A stretch of DNA of 49,000 bases, taken from positions 1 through 49,000 of the forward strand of contig NZ_LQPI01000038.1 of assembly GCF_002101775.1 (NCBI RefSeq), written 5' to 3'. Each line of letters opens with the position of its first letter. The first letter of the stretch is position 1. The notes below the pieces were generated by a model. That model made no database searches. It was not told the DNA's origin and saw only the letters and a list, made by a program, of their open reading frames with translations. The position numbers and the translations under genes are program-made. This DNA is from Mycolicibacter nonchromogenicus. Lineage in GTDB: Bacteria > Actinomycetota > Actinomycetes > Mycobacteriales > Mycobacteriaceae. Shown here piece by piece: positions 8,096 through 18,426 of this stretch.

Positions 8096-9586
8096 GTGTC
8101 GCTTGTCCTGATCGTGATCGTCGCCACCGTCGCAGCACTGCTGCTGCTGGTCGCGTTGCCGATGATCTACGTCCACAACTACATCAAGGTTCCGCCGAAC
8201 GAGGTCGCGGTGTTCACCGGGCGCGGCCAGCCCAAGGTGGTGCGCGGCGGGGCCAGGTTCAGGATGCCGGGAATCGAACGGGTCGACATCATGAGCCTGG
8301 AGCCGTTCAACGTCAGCATCAATCTGCAGAACGCGCTGTCCAACAACGGTGTGCCGGTCAATGTGGAGGCCGTCGGCCTGGTCCGGATCGGTTCGGCCGA
8401 CGAAGCCGTGCAGACCGCGGTGCAGCGCTTCCTGACGTCGAATCTCGACGAGCTGCAGCGCCAGATCAACGACATCCTCGCCGGCAGCCTGCGCGGCATC
8501 ACCGCGACGATGACCGTCGAGGATCTCAACTCCAACCGCGACACGCTGGCCCGCAGCGTGGTCGAGGAGGCCGGTGCCGACCTGGCCCGCATCGGCATGG
8601 AGGTCGACGTCCTCAAGATCGCCGGCATCTCCGACCGCAACGGCTATCTCGAATCGCTGGGTCAGCGCCGCATCGCCGAGGTGAAACGGGACGCCACCGT
8701 CGGCACCGCCGAAGCCGAGCGGGATGCCCAGATCCAGTCGGCCAAGGCCCGTCAGGCCGGGGCGGTCGCCCAGGCCGAAGCCGATACGGCGATCGCGACC
8801 GCCAATCAGAAGCGCGACGTCGAGCTGGCCCGGCTACGGGCCCAGACCGAGGCCGAGAACGCCCAGGCCGACCAGGCCGGTCCGCTGGCGCACGCCCGCG
8901 CCGAGAAGGACGTCGGCATCGCCGTGGAGCAGGCCGAGGCCGCCCGGGTGCAGGCCCGCATCGAGGTGGAGCAGCGGCGCGCCGAGCAGGCCCAAGCCGC
9001 TCTGCAGGCCGATGTGATCGCCCCCGCCGAGGCGCAGCGCCAAGCCGACGTGGCCCGCGCCGAGGGTCAGCGCCAGGCCGCCATCCTGGCGGCTCAGGCC
9101 CAGGCCGAGGCCGCCCGCCAAGCCGGTGAAGCCCAAGCCGATGCGCGCAAGGCCGCCGCCGACGCGCTGCGGGTGGAACGCCAGGCCGAAGCCGACGGCG
9201 CCCGGGCGCGCCTGGTCGCCGAGGCCGAGGGCACCAAGGCCAAGTTGCTCGCCGAAGCGGAGGGCAAGAAGGAGATCGCCAATGCCCTCAACAGCTACAG
9301 CGCCGAGGCGGCCCGAATGTTGATGCTGCCGGATGTGCTGGCCTCGGTGGTCTCGGCCACCCAGGCCGCAGCCGCACCGCTGTCGGACATCGAGCGACTC
9401 TCGATCATCGGCGGCGCCGGCGACGCGCAGGATGCGATCGGCGGTCTGTTGGGTATCAGTCCCCTGGGAATTGCCAAGGTGCTGGAGACGCTGAAGGCAT
9501 CGGGCGTGGATGTGGCGGCCATGCTGCGTCCGGGGGCCACCGAAACCGAACCGGCCCCCAACTCGCATCCCCTGCCCACCGAGTAA
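8096..9586 (+). CDS. Flotillin-like SPFH protein
   Basis: Membrane-associated scaffold protein of 496 residues. It has one N-terminal helix (about 2-22, SLVLIVIVATVAALLLLVAL), an SPFH/band-7 domain (about 30-200, with NYIKVPPNEVAVFTGRGQPKVVRGGARF), and a very long Ala/Glu/Gln/Arg-rich coiled coil (about 200-410, many EA repeats such as AEAERDAQIQ). The C-terminal flotillin oligomerisation region contains KLLAEAEGKKEIANALN. The GTG start was chosen because it follows a GGAGAGG site and begins exactly at the helix. It pairs with the NfeD-like gene upstream. Confidence 0.88.
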   Translation: MSLVLIVIVATVAALLLLVALPMIYVHNYIKVPPNEVAVFTGRGQPKVVRGGARFRMPGIERVDIMSLEPFNVSINLQNALSNNGVPVNVEAVGLVRIGSADEAVQTAVQRFLTSNLDELQRQINDILAGSLRGITATMTVEDLNSNRDTLARSVVEEAGADLARIGMEVDVLKIAGISDRNGYLESLGQRRIAEVKRDATVGTAEAERDAQIQSAKARQAGAVAQAEADTAIATANQKRDVELARLRAQTEAENAQADQAGPLAHARAEKDVGIAVEQAEAARVQARIEVEQRRAEQAQAALQADVIAPAEAQRQADVARAEGQRQAAILAAQAQAEAARQAGEAQADARKAAADALRVERQAEADGARARLVAEAEGTKAKLLAEAEGKKEIANALNSYSAEAARMLMLPDVLASVVSATQAAAAPLSDIERLSIIGGAGDAQDAIGGLLGISPLGIAKVLETLKASGVDVAAMLRPGATETEPAPNSHPLPTE

Positions 9587-9610
9587 CTGCGACGAACACA
9601 GGAGTCAGGC

Positions 9611-10465
9611 ATGGCGGACACGTTGGCACTCAAACCCGACCTGGGCCGCTACGCGGTGTGGACCTTCGGATCCCCCACTCCGGAGCAGGCCGCGGAGATC
9701 GAACGGCTGGGCTACGGCGCGATATGGGTTGGCGGCTCACCGGCCGCCGACCTGGCGTTTGTCGAGCCGCTGCTGGCGGCGACGTCATCGCTGCAGGTGG
9801 CCACCGGGATCGTCAACATCTGGTCGGCGCCGGCCGCGCAGGTCGCCGAGTCCTATCACCGCATCGAAGCCGCCTACCCGGGCCGGTTCCTGCTCGGTAT
9901 CGGCGTCGGTCACCCCGAGGCCACCGCCGAATACCGCAGCCCCTACCGTGCCCTCATCGACTACCTGGACGTCCTCGATGAGGCCGCGGTGCCCACCAGT
10001 CGCCGGGTGCTGGCAGCGCTGGGCCCGAAGGTGTTGGAGTTGGCGGCGCAACGCAGCGCCGGCGCACACCCCTACCTGACCACACCCGAGCACACCGCGA
10101 GCGCGCGCGATCTGGTCGGCCCGTCGGTGTTCCTGGCGCCCGAGCACAAGGTGGTGCTGTCCACCGATGCCGCCGCGGCCCGCGAGGCCGGTCGCGAGGC
10201 GGTCGGCTTCTACCTGCGGCTGTCCAACTACGTCAACAACTGGCGCCGGCTGGGCTTCAGCGACCGCGACGTGAGCGCGCCGGGCAGTGACCGGTTGATC
10301 GATGCGGTGGTGGCGCACGGCACCGCCGAGCAGATCGCCGCCCGCCTGGGCGAGCACCTGGAGGCCGGCGCGGATCAGGTGACCATCCAAGTGCTGGGCG
10401 GCCAGGAGAACCTGCTGCCGACGCTGACGGAGTTGGCGGGGCCGCTCGGGCTGAGCGCCGCTTAG
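9611..10465 (+). CDS. F420-dependent LLM-class oxidoreductase (Rv3463-like)
   Basis: TIM-barrel oxidoreductase of the luciferase-like monooxygenase superfamily, 284 residues. It belongs to the mycobacterial group that uses coenzyme F420. Motifs seen are GYGAIWVGGSPAADL near the start, LQVATGIVNIW and RFLLGIGVGHPE, the glycine-rich phosphate-binding strand of the family. A CAGGAG ribosome binding site precedes the ATG. The equivalent gene in M. tuberculosis, Rv3463, occupies the same place before rmlB. The natural substrate is unknown. Confidence 0.85.
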   Translation: MADTLALKPDLGRYAVWTFGSPTPEQAAEIERLGYGAIWVGGSPAADLAFVEPLLAATSSLQVATGIVNIWSAPAAQVAESYHRIEAAYPGRFLLGIGVGHPEATAEYRSPYRALIDYLDVLDEAAVPTSRRVLAALGPKVLELAAQRSAGAHPYLTTPEHTASARDLVGPSVFLAPEHKVVLSTDAAAAREAGREAVGFYLRLSNYVNNWRRLGFSDRDVSAPGSDRLIDAVVAHGTAEQIAARLGEHLEAGADQVTIQVLGGQENLLPTLTELAGPLGLSAA

Positions 10466-10507
10466 CCGCGCTGCTGATCGATCGGTGACGACGGCCAGCA
10501 CTTCGGG

Positions 10508-12226
10508 CTACGGCGCTCCGCCGAGCAGGCAGAGCACTTCGTCGAGGGTGGCGGTGCCCAAACCCTCACGATTATCGAACCGTTCGGTGTCATACATCGC
10601 GGGCCCCAACGTGACTGTGCCCGCCAGCACGTAGCGTCCAGCATCAGCTGTCCGGCGCACCACCTCCTCGGACGCACAAGCCCCGTTCGGTTTCACCGCG
10701 TCCGTGAAGTTGACTCCCACCTGATACACATCCTGCTCGGCCGCCAACACCGCAGTCAGCCGAGTGATATATGCCTCGGGGGCGAAAAACCGCCAACCAG
10801 AACCCAGATACAGCAAATACCGGCCACCGGCCTCAGCGCACAACCGCGCCAGCTGATCATCGCCTTCGCCACCTGCATCAGCGTCGATGAAATCCACGAA
10901 CCCATACCGCTGCGCCAGCACCGCCCGATCCACAGCCGACAAGCCAGCATCGACCACCACAAACCGACCCACCCGCGACACATCGGCACAACAGTTCACA
11001 AACGAATTCAACGTCAGCTCAACAACATCACGGTCCGAGCCGGCCACCATGGCGACGGTCACCTCGGCCTCGCGCAACCCGGCGACCAGACCACCTACCA
11101 ACTCACCGGGATACACCGACGCCACATCCAGCATCGAAGGCACCGAATAGTCGCGATTCCCCGCAACCCGCTGCCGCTCATCATCCGGCACATCAGGCCA
11201 GGCCACCACGTAACGGCACAACGCAAACGCCTCGGCATGCCGCCCCAACTGCGACGCGCAAACCGCCTGCTCATCAACCGCCCGCCACGCATAGACATCC
11301 GACCAGACAAAGACGTCGTCCCCCTCGGGGAGCGGGATCTGCGCGGCACGCTTGGCGAACAGATAGCCCAACTGGAAACGCCCCGCGATGCGGTAAGACT
11401 CGGCGATGGAATAGAGCGGCTCGGCTCGACTCGGCTGGAATTCCCACGCCCTGAGATAGGCGTCTTGAACATCTGGCCAAGGTTCCCCGACGTGCTGCAT
11501 CGACATCGCGATCTGTTGCAGAACAAGATAAGACTTGTCACCCAATTCGATCCGCCGCTCATTCCACTTGCGCGCGTTGGAATGATCGCCTGCATTGAAG
11601 TAGCACTGGGCTAGGAAGGCCATCGATCGAAGGTCGTTGGGATTGCGCTCGAGTTCAGCCAGCAACACCTCGGCATCACGCGCATATTTCTCACCAGCGA
11701 GGCTGCGGTAGCCCACCTGCCGGTAGTCGATGTAATAGTCACCCTCCAGACGTGCGTCGGTAAAGGACGCATCGCACGCGGGGGTCTCGTGAACAACGCC
11801 CTCATAACGCCAAGGCAACCCGTCGCGGAATAACTGCCGACGCCACCACGTGACATCGCCCCCCATCTGGTAGCGCACGGAATAACAACCCGCTTCAAGG
11901 TTGCCGAGTTCTGGTGTGCCGACGAGAATGTCGTCTGCGTCCATGACCCAGATGTAGTCGCCGTGGCCTTGGGCGAGATTCAGCGCTTCGGTACGGTTGC
12001 TGCCGAAATCGCGCCACGGACGTTCATGAAGCTCACCAGGAATGCCGAGGCTCGCCATGTGATCACGGATCACATCCTGTGTTCCGTCGTCCGAACCGGT
12101 ATCGACAATCACCCACGAAGTGATGTAGGACGCCAGCGAATCGAGTGCCTCGCAGACCACGTGCGCCTCGTTGCGGACGATCATGTTCAAACAGATCGCC
12201 GCATGCTTCTCCGTGAGATCAGGCAC
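10508..12226 (-). CDS. Two-domain family 2-type glycosyltransferase with TPR-like middle
   Basis: Cytosolic sugar-nucleotide-dependent glycosyltransferase, 572 residues, GTG start. The N-terminal GT-A domain (about 10-170) opens with AICLNMIVRNEAHVVCEALDS. It has the donor site VDTGSDDGTQD and the metal-binding motif WVMDADD (Asp96/Asp98). The middle (about 190-370) looks like helical repeats (AFLAQCYFNAGDHSNARKW). A second GT-A-like domain (about 385-510) lacks a DxD motif, having YLGSGWRFF where it would be expected, so it may be inactive. Third-codon positions look less GC-rich than in the neighbours, hinting at transfer. Acceptor unknown. A TAGGAT hexamer 6 nt before GTG suggests a leaderless start. 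Confidence 0.78.
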   Translation of the reverse strand: MPDLTEKHAAICLNMIVRNEAHVVCEALDSLASYITSWVIVDTGSDDGTQDVIRDHMASLGIPGELHERPWRDFGSNRTEALNLAQGHGDYIWVMDADDILVGTPELGNLEAGCYSVRYQMGGDVTWWRRQLFRDGLPWRYEGVVHETPACDASFTDARLEGDYYIDYRQVGYRSLAGEKYARDAEVLLAELERNPNDLRSMAFLAQCYFNAGDHSNARKWNERRIELGDKSYLVLQQIAMSMQHVGEPWPDVQDAYLRAWEFQPSRAEPLYSIAESYRIAGRFQLGYLFAKRAAQIPLPEGDDVFVWSDVYAWRAVDEQAVCASQLGRHAEAFALCRYVVAWPDVPDDERQRVAGNRDYSVPSMLDVASVYPGELVGGLVAGLREAEVTVAMVAGSDRDVVELTLNSFVNCCADVSRVGRFVVVDAGLSAVDRAVLAQRYGFVDFIDADAGGEGDDQLARLCAEAGGRYLLYLGSGWRFFAPEAYITRLTAVLAAEQDVYQVGVNFTDAVKPNGACASEEVVRRTADAGRYVLAGTVTLGPAMYDTERFDNREGLGTATLDEVLCLLGGAP

Positions 12227-12300
12227 CTGGCCATCCTAAAATCGGCTGCGCCGACATTGATGACTACACCGGACACAACACGCATTCTCGGCTGCTCCCT

Positions 12301-12327
12301 GCACCGGGGCACCGGTCGCCCCGGTGC
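12301..12327. other. Perfect 10-bp inverted repeat in a divergent promoter region
   Basis: GCACCGGGGC and GCCCCGGTGC flank a 7-base loop in the 155-bp gap between the divergent glycosyltransferase and rmlB genes. Because neither gene ends here, a terminator makes little sense. An operator or a leader hairpin is more likely. Confidence 0.5.
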
Positions 12328-12345
12328 CACCCATAGCACCCGTAG

Positions 12346-13398
<1,053 letters not shown>

Positions 13399-13399
13399 G

Positions 13400-13972
13400 G
13401 TGAACGCGCGCGAGTTGGCCATCCCGGGGGCATGGGAGCTCACCCCGACCCAGCATGCCGATTCCCGCGGCGTGTTCTTCGAGTGGTTCACCGACCGCGA
13501 GTTCACCGCGTTCGCCGGCCACCGTTTCGACCTGCGCCAGGCCAACTGTTCGGTGTCGAGCGCCGGGGTTTTGCGTGGCCTGCACTTCGCTCAGGTGCCG
13601 CCCGGACAGGCCAAGTACGTCACCTGCGTGTCGGGGTCGATCTTCGACGTCGTGGTCGACATCCGGATCGGCTCCCCCACCTATGGCCGCTGGGATGCCG
13701 TACTACTGGATGCCCAGAATCGTCGCTCGGTCTATCTTGCCGCCGGGCTGGCGCATGGTTTCCTTGCACTGCAAGACAATTCGACGGTGATGTATCTGTG
13801 TTCAGCTGAATACGATCCCCAGCGCGAGCACACCATCTGTGCCACCGACCCGGCGATCGGGATCGACTGGCCGACCGATCACCCGGTGCTGCTCTCCGAC
13901 CGGGATGCGGGCGCGCCGACGCTGGCGCAGGTCCGCGCCGCCGGGCTGCTGCCGACCTGGCAAGAGTCCTGA
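13400..13972 (+). CDS. rmlC: dTDP-4-dehydrorhamnose 3,5-epimerase RmlC
   Basis: Third step of dTDP-L-rhamnose synthesis; cupin-fold epimerase of 190 residues with a GTG start directly after rmlB (the GCTGAGG upstream serves as binding site). Family motifs: DSRGVFFEWF; RGLHFAQ with catalytic His62; substrate-binding Lys72 in QAKYVTC; and the Tyr132 general acid in MYLCS. The C-terminus (LAQVRAAGLLPTWQES) is the actinobacterial form. It corresponds to Rv3465 and marks the end of synteny with M. tuberculosis. Confidence 0.95.
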   Translation: MNARELAIPGAWELTPTQHADSRGVFFEWFTDREFTAFAGHRFDLRQANCSVSSAGVLRGLHFAQVPPGQAKYVTCVSGSIFDVVVDIRIGSPTYGRWDAVLLDAQNRRSVYLAAGLAHGFLALQDNSTVMYLCSAEYDPQREHTICATDPAIGIDWPTDHPVLLSDRDAGAPTLAQVRAAGLLPTWQES

Positions 13973-14000
13973 GTTCCGGCGATCCGTGCGGGCGCGCCGC

Positions 14001-15446
14001 TCAGGTCAGCGCGATGTACTTGGTTTCGAGGTACTCCTCGATTCCCTCCCCGCCGCCCTCGCGGCCCAGACCGGACTCCTTGATCCCGCCGAACGGCGCC
14101 GCGGCATCGGAGATGATGCCGCGGTTGACCCCGACCATCCCCGATTCGATCTGCCCGGACACCCGCAGGGCCCGATCCAGGTCCCGCGTGTAGATGTAGG
14201 CGGCCAGACCGAATTCGGTGGCGTTGGCCGCGGCAACCCCGGCGGCTTCCCCGTCGAATCCGACGATCGCCGCGACCGGCCCGAACACCTCCTCGGCGAG
14301 CAGCCGGGCATCGGAGGGAATCTCGGTCAGCACGGTCGGCGGGTAGAAATGGCCGCGGCCGGGCGCAGGTTGCCCGCCCAACAGCAGGGCCGCACCCTTT
14401 CCGACCGCGTCGTCGACCAGTTCCGCGACTTTGGCCCGCTGGCGCTCGTTGATCAGCGGCCCGACATCGACGCCGGGGTGTGTCCCGTCGCCCAGGGTCA
14501 ACTTCGCCATGCGGGCGGTGAACTTCTCGGTGAACTCCTCGCGCACCGCATTGTCCACGTGTATGCGGTTGGCGGCGGTGCACGCTTCCCCACCGTTGCG
14601 CATCTTCGCGGCCAGTGCGCCTTCGACGGCCGCGTCGACGTCGGCGTCGGCGAACACCACGAACGGGGCGTTGCCCCCGAGTTCCATCGAGGTCCGCAGC
14701 ACCCGGCCGGCAGCTTGGGCCAGCAGGCTCTTGCCGACCGCCGTAGACCCGGTGAACGTCAGCTTGCGCAGTCTGCGGTCGGCGAACAGGGGCGCGACCA
14801 GGGCCGCCGCGTCGGTGGTCGGCAACACCGACAGCACCCCGTCGGGCAGACCGGCTTCGGCCAGCACCGAACCCAGCAGCAGCGTGGTCAGCGGGGTGTC
14901 GGGCGCCGGTTTGATGATCGTGGTGCAACCGGCGGCCACGGCGGCGGCAATCTTTCGGGTGCCCATCGCCAGGGGAAAGTTCCACGGCGTGATGGCCAGA
15001 ACCGGCCCGACCGCCTGTTTGGTCACCAGGATGCGGCCGTTGCCCGCCGGTGCGGCGGTGTAACGGCCGTTGATCCGCACCGCCTCCTCGCTGAACCAGC
15101 GCAGGAACTCGGCGCCGTAGGTGACCTCGGCGTGGCTCTCCGCCAGCGGCTTGCCCATCTCCAGCGTGATGAGCCGCGCGAAGTCGTCCCGGCTGCGTTC
15201 GACCAGTTCGTATGCGCGTCGCAGGATCTCAGCTCGCTGCCGCGGTGGCGTGGCAGCCCAGTGCGGCTGCGCCTGCGCAGCGATGTCGAGAGCTCGCGCC
15301 GCATCGTCGGGTCCGGCGTCGGCGACCTCGAGCAGGATCTCCTCGGTGGCCGGGTTGGCCACCGCGAAACGGCGGGCGCCCGCCGCCGCGCTGTCGTGTC
15401 CGCCGAGCAACAGTCCGGTGGGGACCCGTGACAATGTGGACTCCAT
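14001..15446 (-). CDS. NAD(P)-dependent aldehyde dehydrogenase (succinate-semialdehyde-type)
   Basis: Oxidises an aldehyde to the acid; 481 residues. It has ITPWNFPLAMGTRKIAAA, the NAD-binding FTGSTAVGKSL, the general base Glu255 in MELGGNAPF and the nucleophile Cys289 in GGEACTAANR. The sequence resembles the GabD/succinate-semialdehyde group, but the context argues for a pathway-specific aldehyde, probably a product of the carotenoid-cleavage-type oxygenase two genes upstream. The ATG overlaps the preceding stop (TGATG) and uses the GAGAGGA inside that gene. It is the last gene of the 13-gene operon and convergent with rmlC. Confidence 0.9.
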   Translation of the reverse strand: MESTLSRVPTGLLLGGHDSAAAGARRFAVANPATEEILLEVADAGPDDAARALDIAAQAQPHWAATPPRQRAEILRRAYELVERSRDDFARLITLEMGKPLAESHAEVTYGAEFLRWFSEEAVRINGRYTAAPAGNGRILVTKQAVGPVLAITPWNFPLAMGTRKIAAAVAAGCTTIIKPAPDTPLTTLLLGSVLAEAGLPDGVLSVLPTTDAAALVAPLFADRRLRKLTFTGSTAVGKSLLAQAAGRVLRTSMELGGNAPFVVFADADVDAAVEGALAAKMRNGGEACTAANRIHVDNAVREEFTEKFTARMAKLTLGDGTHPGVDVGPLINERQRAKVAELVDDAVGKGAALLLGGQPAPGRGHFYPPTVLTEIPSDARLLAEEVFGPVAAIVGFDGEAAGVAAANATEFGLAAYIYTRDLDRALRVSGQIESGMVGVNRGIISDAAAPFGGIKESGLGREGGGEGIEEYLETKYIALT

Positions 15447-16960
15447 CAAGATCCTCTCTTGGCGAAGAATCGCCGCCTGCCCCGTCCGTCGAAGATACGC
15501 ATCAGTGTGGTCACCAGCCGCGCCCGGTGCTTGGAGGCGGGGTACCACAGCGGCTCACGTTTCAGCGCCGGACCGCGGGGCACCAGAATGGCTTGTTGGC
15601 GACAGTATTTGCGTATGCCCGCCGCACCGCCGAAGCGGGCGCCCAGCCCGGATGTCTTCCAGCCGCCCATCGGCACGGCGAAGTTCATCAGGTTCGCGAA
15701 CGCATCGTTGATGTTGACCGCCCCGACCTCGAGTCGCCGTGCCACCTGCTCACCGACTTGCCGGTCGCCGCACCACACGGTGGCGGAGAGTCCGTAGTCC
15801 GAATCGTTGGCCAACCGGACCGCCTCGTCGGCGTCGGCGACCTTGATCACCGGCAGCAGCGGACCGAAGGTCTCTTCGGTCATGCAGGTCATCGAATGAT
15901 CGACATCGACCAGGACGGTGGGTTCGAAGAATGCGCCTGTGTCGGATGCCTTGCCGCCGCACAGAACCCGCGCCCCTCGCGAGACCGCATCCGCGACATG
16001 CCGCGCCACGATGTCGCGCTGGGCCGGCGTGGCCATGGCGCCGATGTCGAAGCGGTATCCGCGGTCGTCGTGACCCTGACGCAGCGCGCGGACCTGCTCC
16101 ACCAGCAGTGCCACGAACCGGTCGTAGACGGGAGCCTCGACGTAGACCCGTTCCACCGAGATGCAGACCTGCCCGGAGTTGAACAGACCCCCGTAGACGA
16201 TCCCGGCAACGGTCCGGTCGAGGTCTGCGTCGGCCAGCACGATCGCCGGGTCCTTGCCGCCCAGTTCCAGGCTGCAGGGTTTCAGGGCGTCGCCACAGGC
16301 GGCGGCGATCGCGCGACCGGTTGCCGTCGATCCGGTGAACTGCACCAAGTCCACCGCATCGACCACCGCGCGCCCGGTCTCCGCGGCTCCGGTCAGCACC
16401 CGCAGCACCGGAGGGGCGCCGATCTCCGCCCATCCGCGGGCCAGTTCGCATGCACTCAGCGGTGTCACCTCCGACGGTTTCACCAGCACCGTGGAGCCGG
16501 CCATCAGCGCTGAGAAGGCGTCGAAGCAGGGGTTGAGCAACGGCAGATTCCACGGCGTGATGATGCCGACCACCGGATACGGCCGGTATCGGGTGATCAG
16601 TCGCTTCGTCATCCCGATCGGACTGTGCGGTGCCGGTCGCTCGTCGGCGAGGAACCCGCCTGCGTTGCGCGCCCAGTACTTGGCCAGGTCGATCGCCGCG
16701 GGGACTTCGATGTCGGCGTCGAACCGGGTCTTGCCGGTCTCGGCCTGCACCAAATCAGTCAGGCGGGAGGCATTGTCGATCAGCCAATCCTGCAGCCGCA
16801 ACAGCCATTCGGCGCGTCCGTCTACCCCGAGGCCCTCCCACTCCGGTTGCAGTTCGCGCAGCGCGGCGACGGTTTCGGCGACCACGGTCGACGGCTCGTC
16901 GCGGACGCTGCCGACCACCAGACCGTCGGCCGGGTTGCGGATTTCGAGCATGGCGGCCAT
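15446..16960 (-). CDS. Aldehyde dehydrogenase with basic C-terminal extension
   Basis: Second aldehyde dehydrogenase of the operon, 504 residues. Motifs: GIITPWNLPLLNPCFDAF, QFTGSTATGRAI, Glu232 in LELGGKDPAIV and the nucleophile Cys266 in NSGQVCISVERV. The last 35-40 residues (from KREPLWYPASKHRAR to GRGRRRFFAKRGS) form a basic tail that most aldehyde dehydrogenases lack and could bind a membrane or partner. It follows the carotenoid-cleavage-type oxygenase by 5 bp, so the oxygenase's aldehyde product is the obvious candidate substrate (inference). An in-frame ATG three codons later is an alternative start. Confidence 0.9.
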   Translation of the reverse strand: MAAMLEIRNPADGLVVGSVRDEPSTVVAETVAALRELQPEWEGLGVDGRAEWLLRLQDWLIDNASRLTDLVQAETGKTRFDADIEVPAAIDLAKYWARNAGGFLADERPAPHSPIGMTKRLITRYRPYPVVGIITPWNLPLLNPCFDAFSALMAGSTVLVKPSEVTPLSACELARGWAEIGAPPVLRVLTGAAETGRAVVDAVDLVQFTGSTATGRAIAAACGDALKPCSLELGGKDPAIVLADADLDRTVAGIVYGGLFNSGQVCISVERVYVEAPVYDRFVALLVEQVRALRQGHDDRGYRFDIGAMATPAQRDIVARHVADAVSRGARVLCGGKASDTGAFFEPTVLVDVDHSMTCMTEETFGPLLPVIKVADADEAVRLANDSDYGLSATVWCGDRQVGEQVARRLEVGAVNINDAFANLMNFAVPMGGWKTSGLGARFGGAAGIRKYCRQQAILVPRGPALKREPLWYPASKHRARLVTTLMRIFDGRGRRRFFAKRGS

Positions 16961-16965
16961 CGCGG

Positions 16966-18414
16966 CTACCCCAGTGCCTGCCGGTACAGCGGGCTGTCGG
17001 CACTGTAGTAGTTGCAGTGGAATCCGCTCGGGACGCGGAAGGGGATGCGCACCCGGGCCAGTGGTCCACTCGACAGGCTCTGCGCGTCGAAGACCACCAG
17101 CTCGGTCTCGGCGGCGCCCGCTTGGTGAACCAAAGTCACCGCGTACCCGTCTGATTCGTCACGAGCACCGACGCGCGGGGCGAAGATGAGCTCGCCGGCG
17201 GCGGCACCCTCTCCGAAGTGGTACACGTCCTCCGCACCGGTCGCGGTGTCGACCCGAAGCACCGCGTCCATGCCGTCGGCGCGGCCGTCCACCGAGTACA
17301 GGTTGCTGTTGGCGTAGACGTTGCGGCTCGGCCGGGTCATCAGTCGATCGTCTGGCCGCGGGAACTGAATGTCGTGCTCGCTGAGTATCTCTTCGACCAC
17401 CACATCGGTGCCGGCCGCCGGGTCGATGGTCCACCGGCGCAGGCTCTGCTGGGTTTCGCGGTGGGAGCGGCGGTTGCCGTGAATGTCGGGGAACAGCGCG
17501 GTCCCCTCGGCGGCCGCCACATCGGCGATGATGCGGCCGTCCTGTTCCCACACGTTGGCCTGATGCATCATGTGCCGGGGAGCGGCTTCGAACCAGCGGA
17601 CGTCGGCGGCCGTCCCCGAGCGCGGCATGACGCCGAGTTTGGTGGGGCGGTCGGGATCCCACGCCACCATCGGGCCGCCCGACATCGCCCGTTGCACACT
17701 GATGTCCAGTGGCGTCACCGGGAAGACGACGTGGTTCTCGGTGACGAAGAAGGTGTGCATCAACGTCTGGTGCGGGATCGGGATCACTTCGTAGCGCAGC
17801 AGGTTCCCGTCGGAGTCCACCACCTCGTAGTGGATCTCGGGCTCAGCGCCCGGGCGGTGGGGAACCGAACCGATGTTGATCAGTTCGCCGGTGGCGTAGT
17901 CGACGGTCGGATGCGCGGAGAACGTGGTGGTGATGACCCCGCCGTAGTGCTCCTCGCCGATGGTGTCCAGCGTCCGGGGCTCCAACCGGACCGGAGGCGC
18001 GCCTTCCATCAGGGCCAGCAGGCGTCCGCCGTGCAGGATGATGTTGGTGTTGGCGGTGTTGTAGCGGGTGCCCCGCGCAATCGGGTCGGTGGTCGCGGGG
18101 TTTTCCAGCACTCCGAACAGTCGCCGTCCGTGCTTGAGTTCGAGCTCCAGCTTCTCGGTACGCACCCAGCGGCTGCGCATCGATACCCGGCCATCTTCGA
18201 TGAAGAAGGCGTAGACCATGCCGTCGCCGTCGAACCAGTGGTAGTCCTCGTCGGTGGGCGGGTACAGCGGTTCGGCGCCGTTGCGGTAGAACACCCCGGC
18301 CAGATCGTCGGGCAGCTCGCCCTCGATGAACAGGTCCGGCGCGCTGACTTCCATCCGGTTGGGCTGGTGATGCCCGGTGAGGAAGGGACTTTCGCGGAAC
18401 CGCGGACTAGCCAT
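16966..18414 (-). CDS. Carotenoid-cleavage-type oxygenase (RPE65/stilbene oxygenase family), copy 1
   Basis: Non-heme Fe(II) dioxygenase that splits an alkene double bond into two carbonyl products; substrates in the family include carotenoids, apocarotenoids, stilbenes and phenylpropenes. It is 482 residues. The four iron-binding histidines are recognisable: His168 (FSAHP), His220 (TLMHTFF), His284 (MMHQANVW) and His466 (GFHCNYY). Also seen are GVFYRNGAEPL and FDGDGMVYAF of the first blade. No signal peptide, so cytosolic or membrane-associated. Two aldehyde dehydrogenase genes follow, fitting aldehyde release. Only distantly similar to the second copy in this window. Confidence 0.9.
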   Translation of the reverse strand: MASPRFRESPFLTGHHQPNRMEVSAPDLFIEGELPDDLAGVFYRNGAEPLYPPTDEDYHWFDGDGMVYAFFIEDGRVSMRSRWVRTEKLELELKHGRRLFGVLENPATTDPIARGTRYNTANTNIILHGGRLLALMEGAPPVRLEPRTLDTIGEEHYGGVITTTFSAHPTVDYATGELINIGSVPHRPGAEPEIHYEVVDSDGNLLRYEVIPIPHQTLMHTFFVTENHVVFPVTPLDISVQRAMSGGPMVAWDPDRPTKLGVMPRSGTAADVRWFEAAPRHMMHQANVWEQDGRIIADVAAAEGTALFPDIHGNRRSHRETQQSLRRWTIDPAAGTDVVVEEILSEHDIQFPRPDDRLMTRPSRNVYANSNLYSVDGRADGMDAVLRVDTATGAEDVYHFGEGAAAGELIFAPRVGARDESDGYAVTLVHQAGAAETELVVFDAQSLSSGPLARVRIPFRVPSGFHCNYYSADSPLYRQALG

Positions 18415-18426
18415 GGCTGTCTCCGT

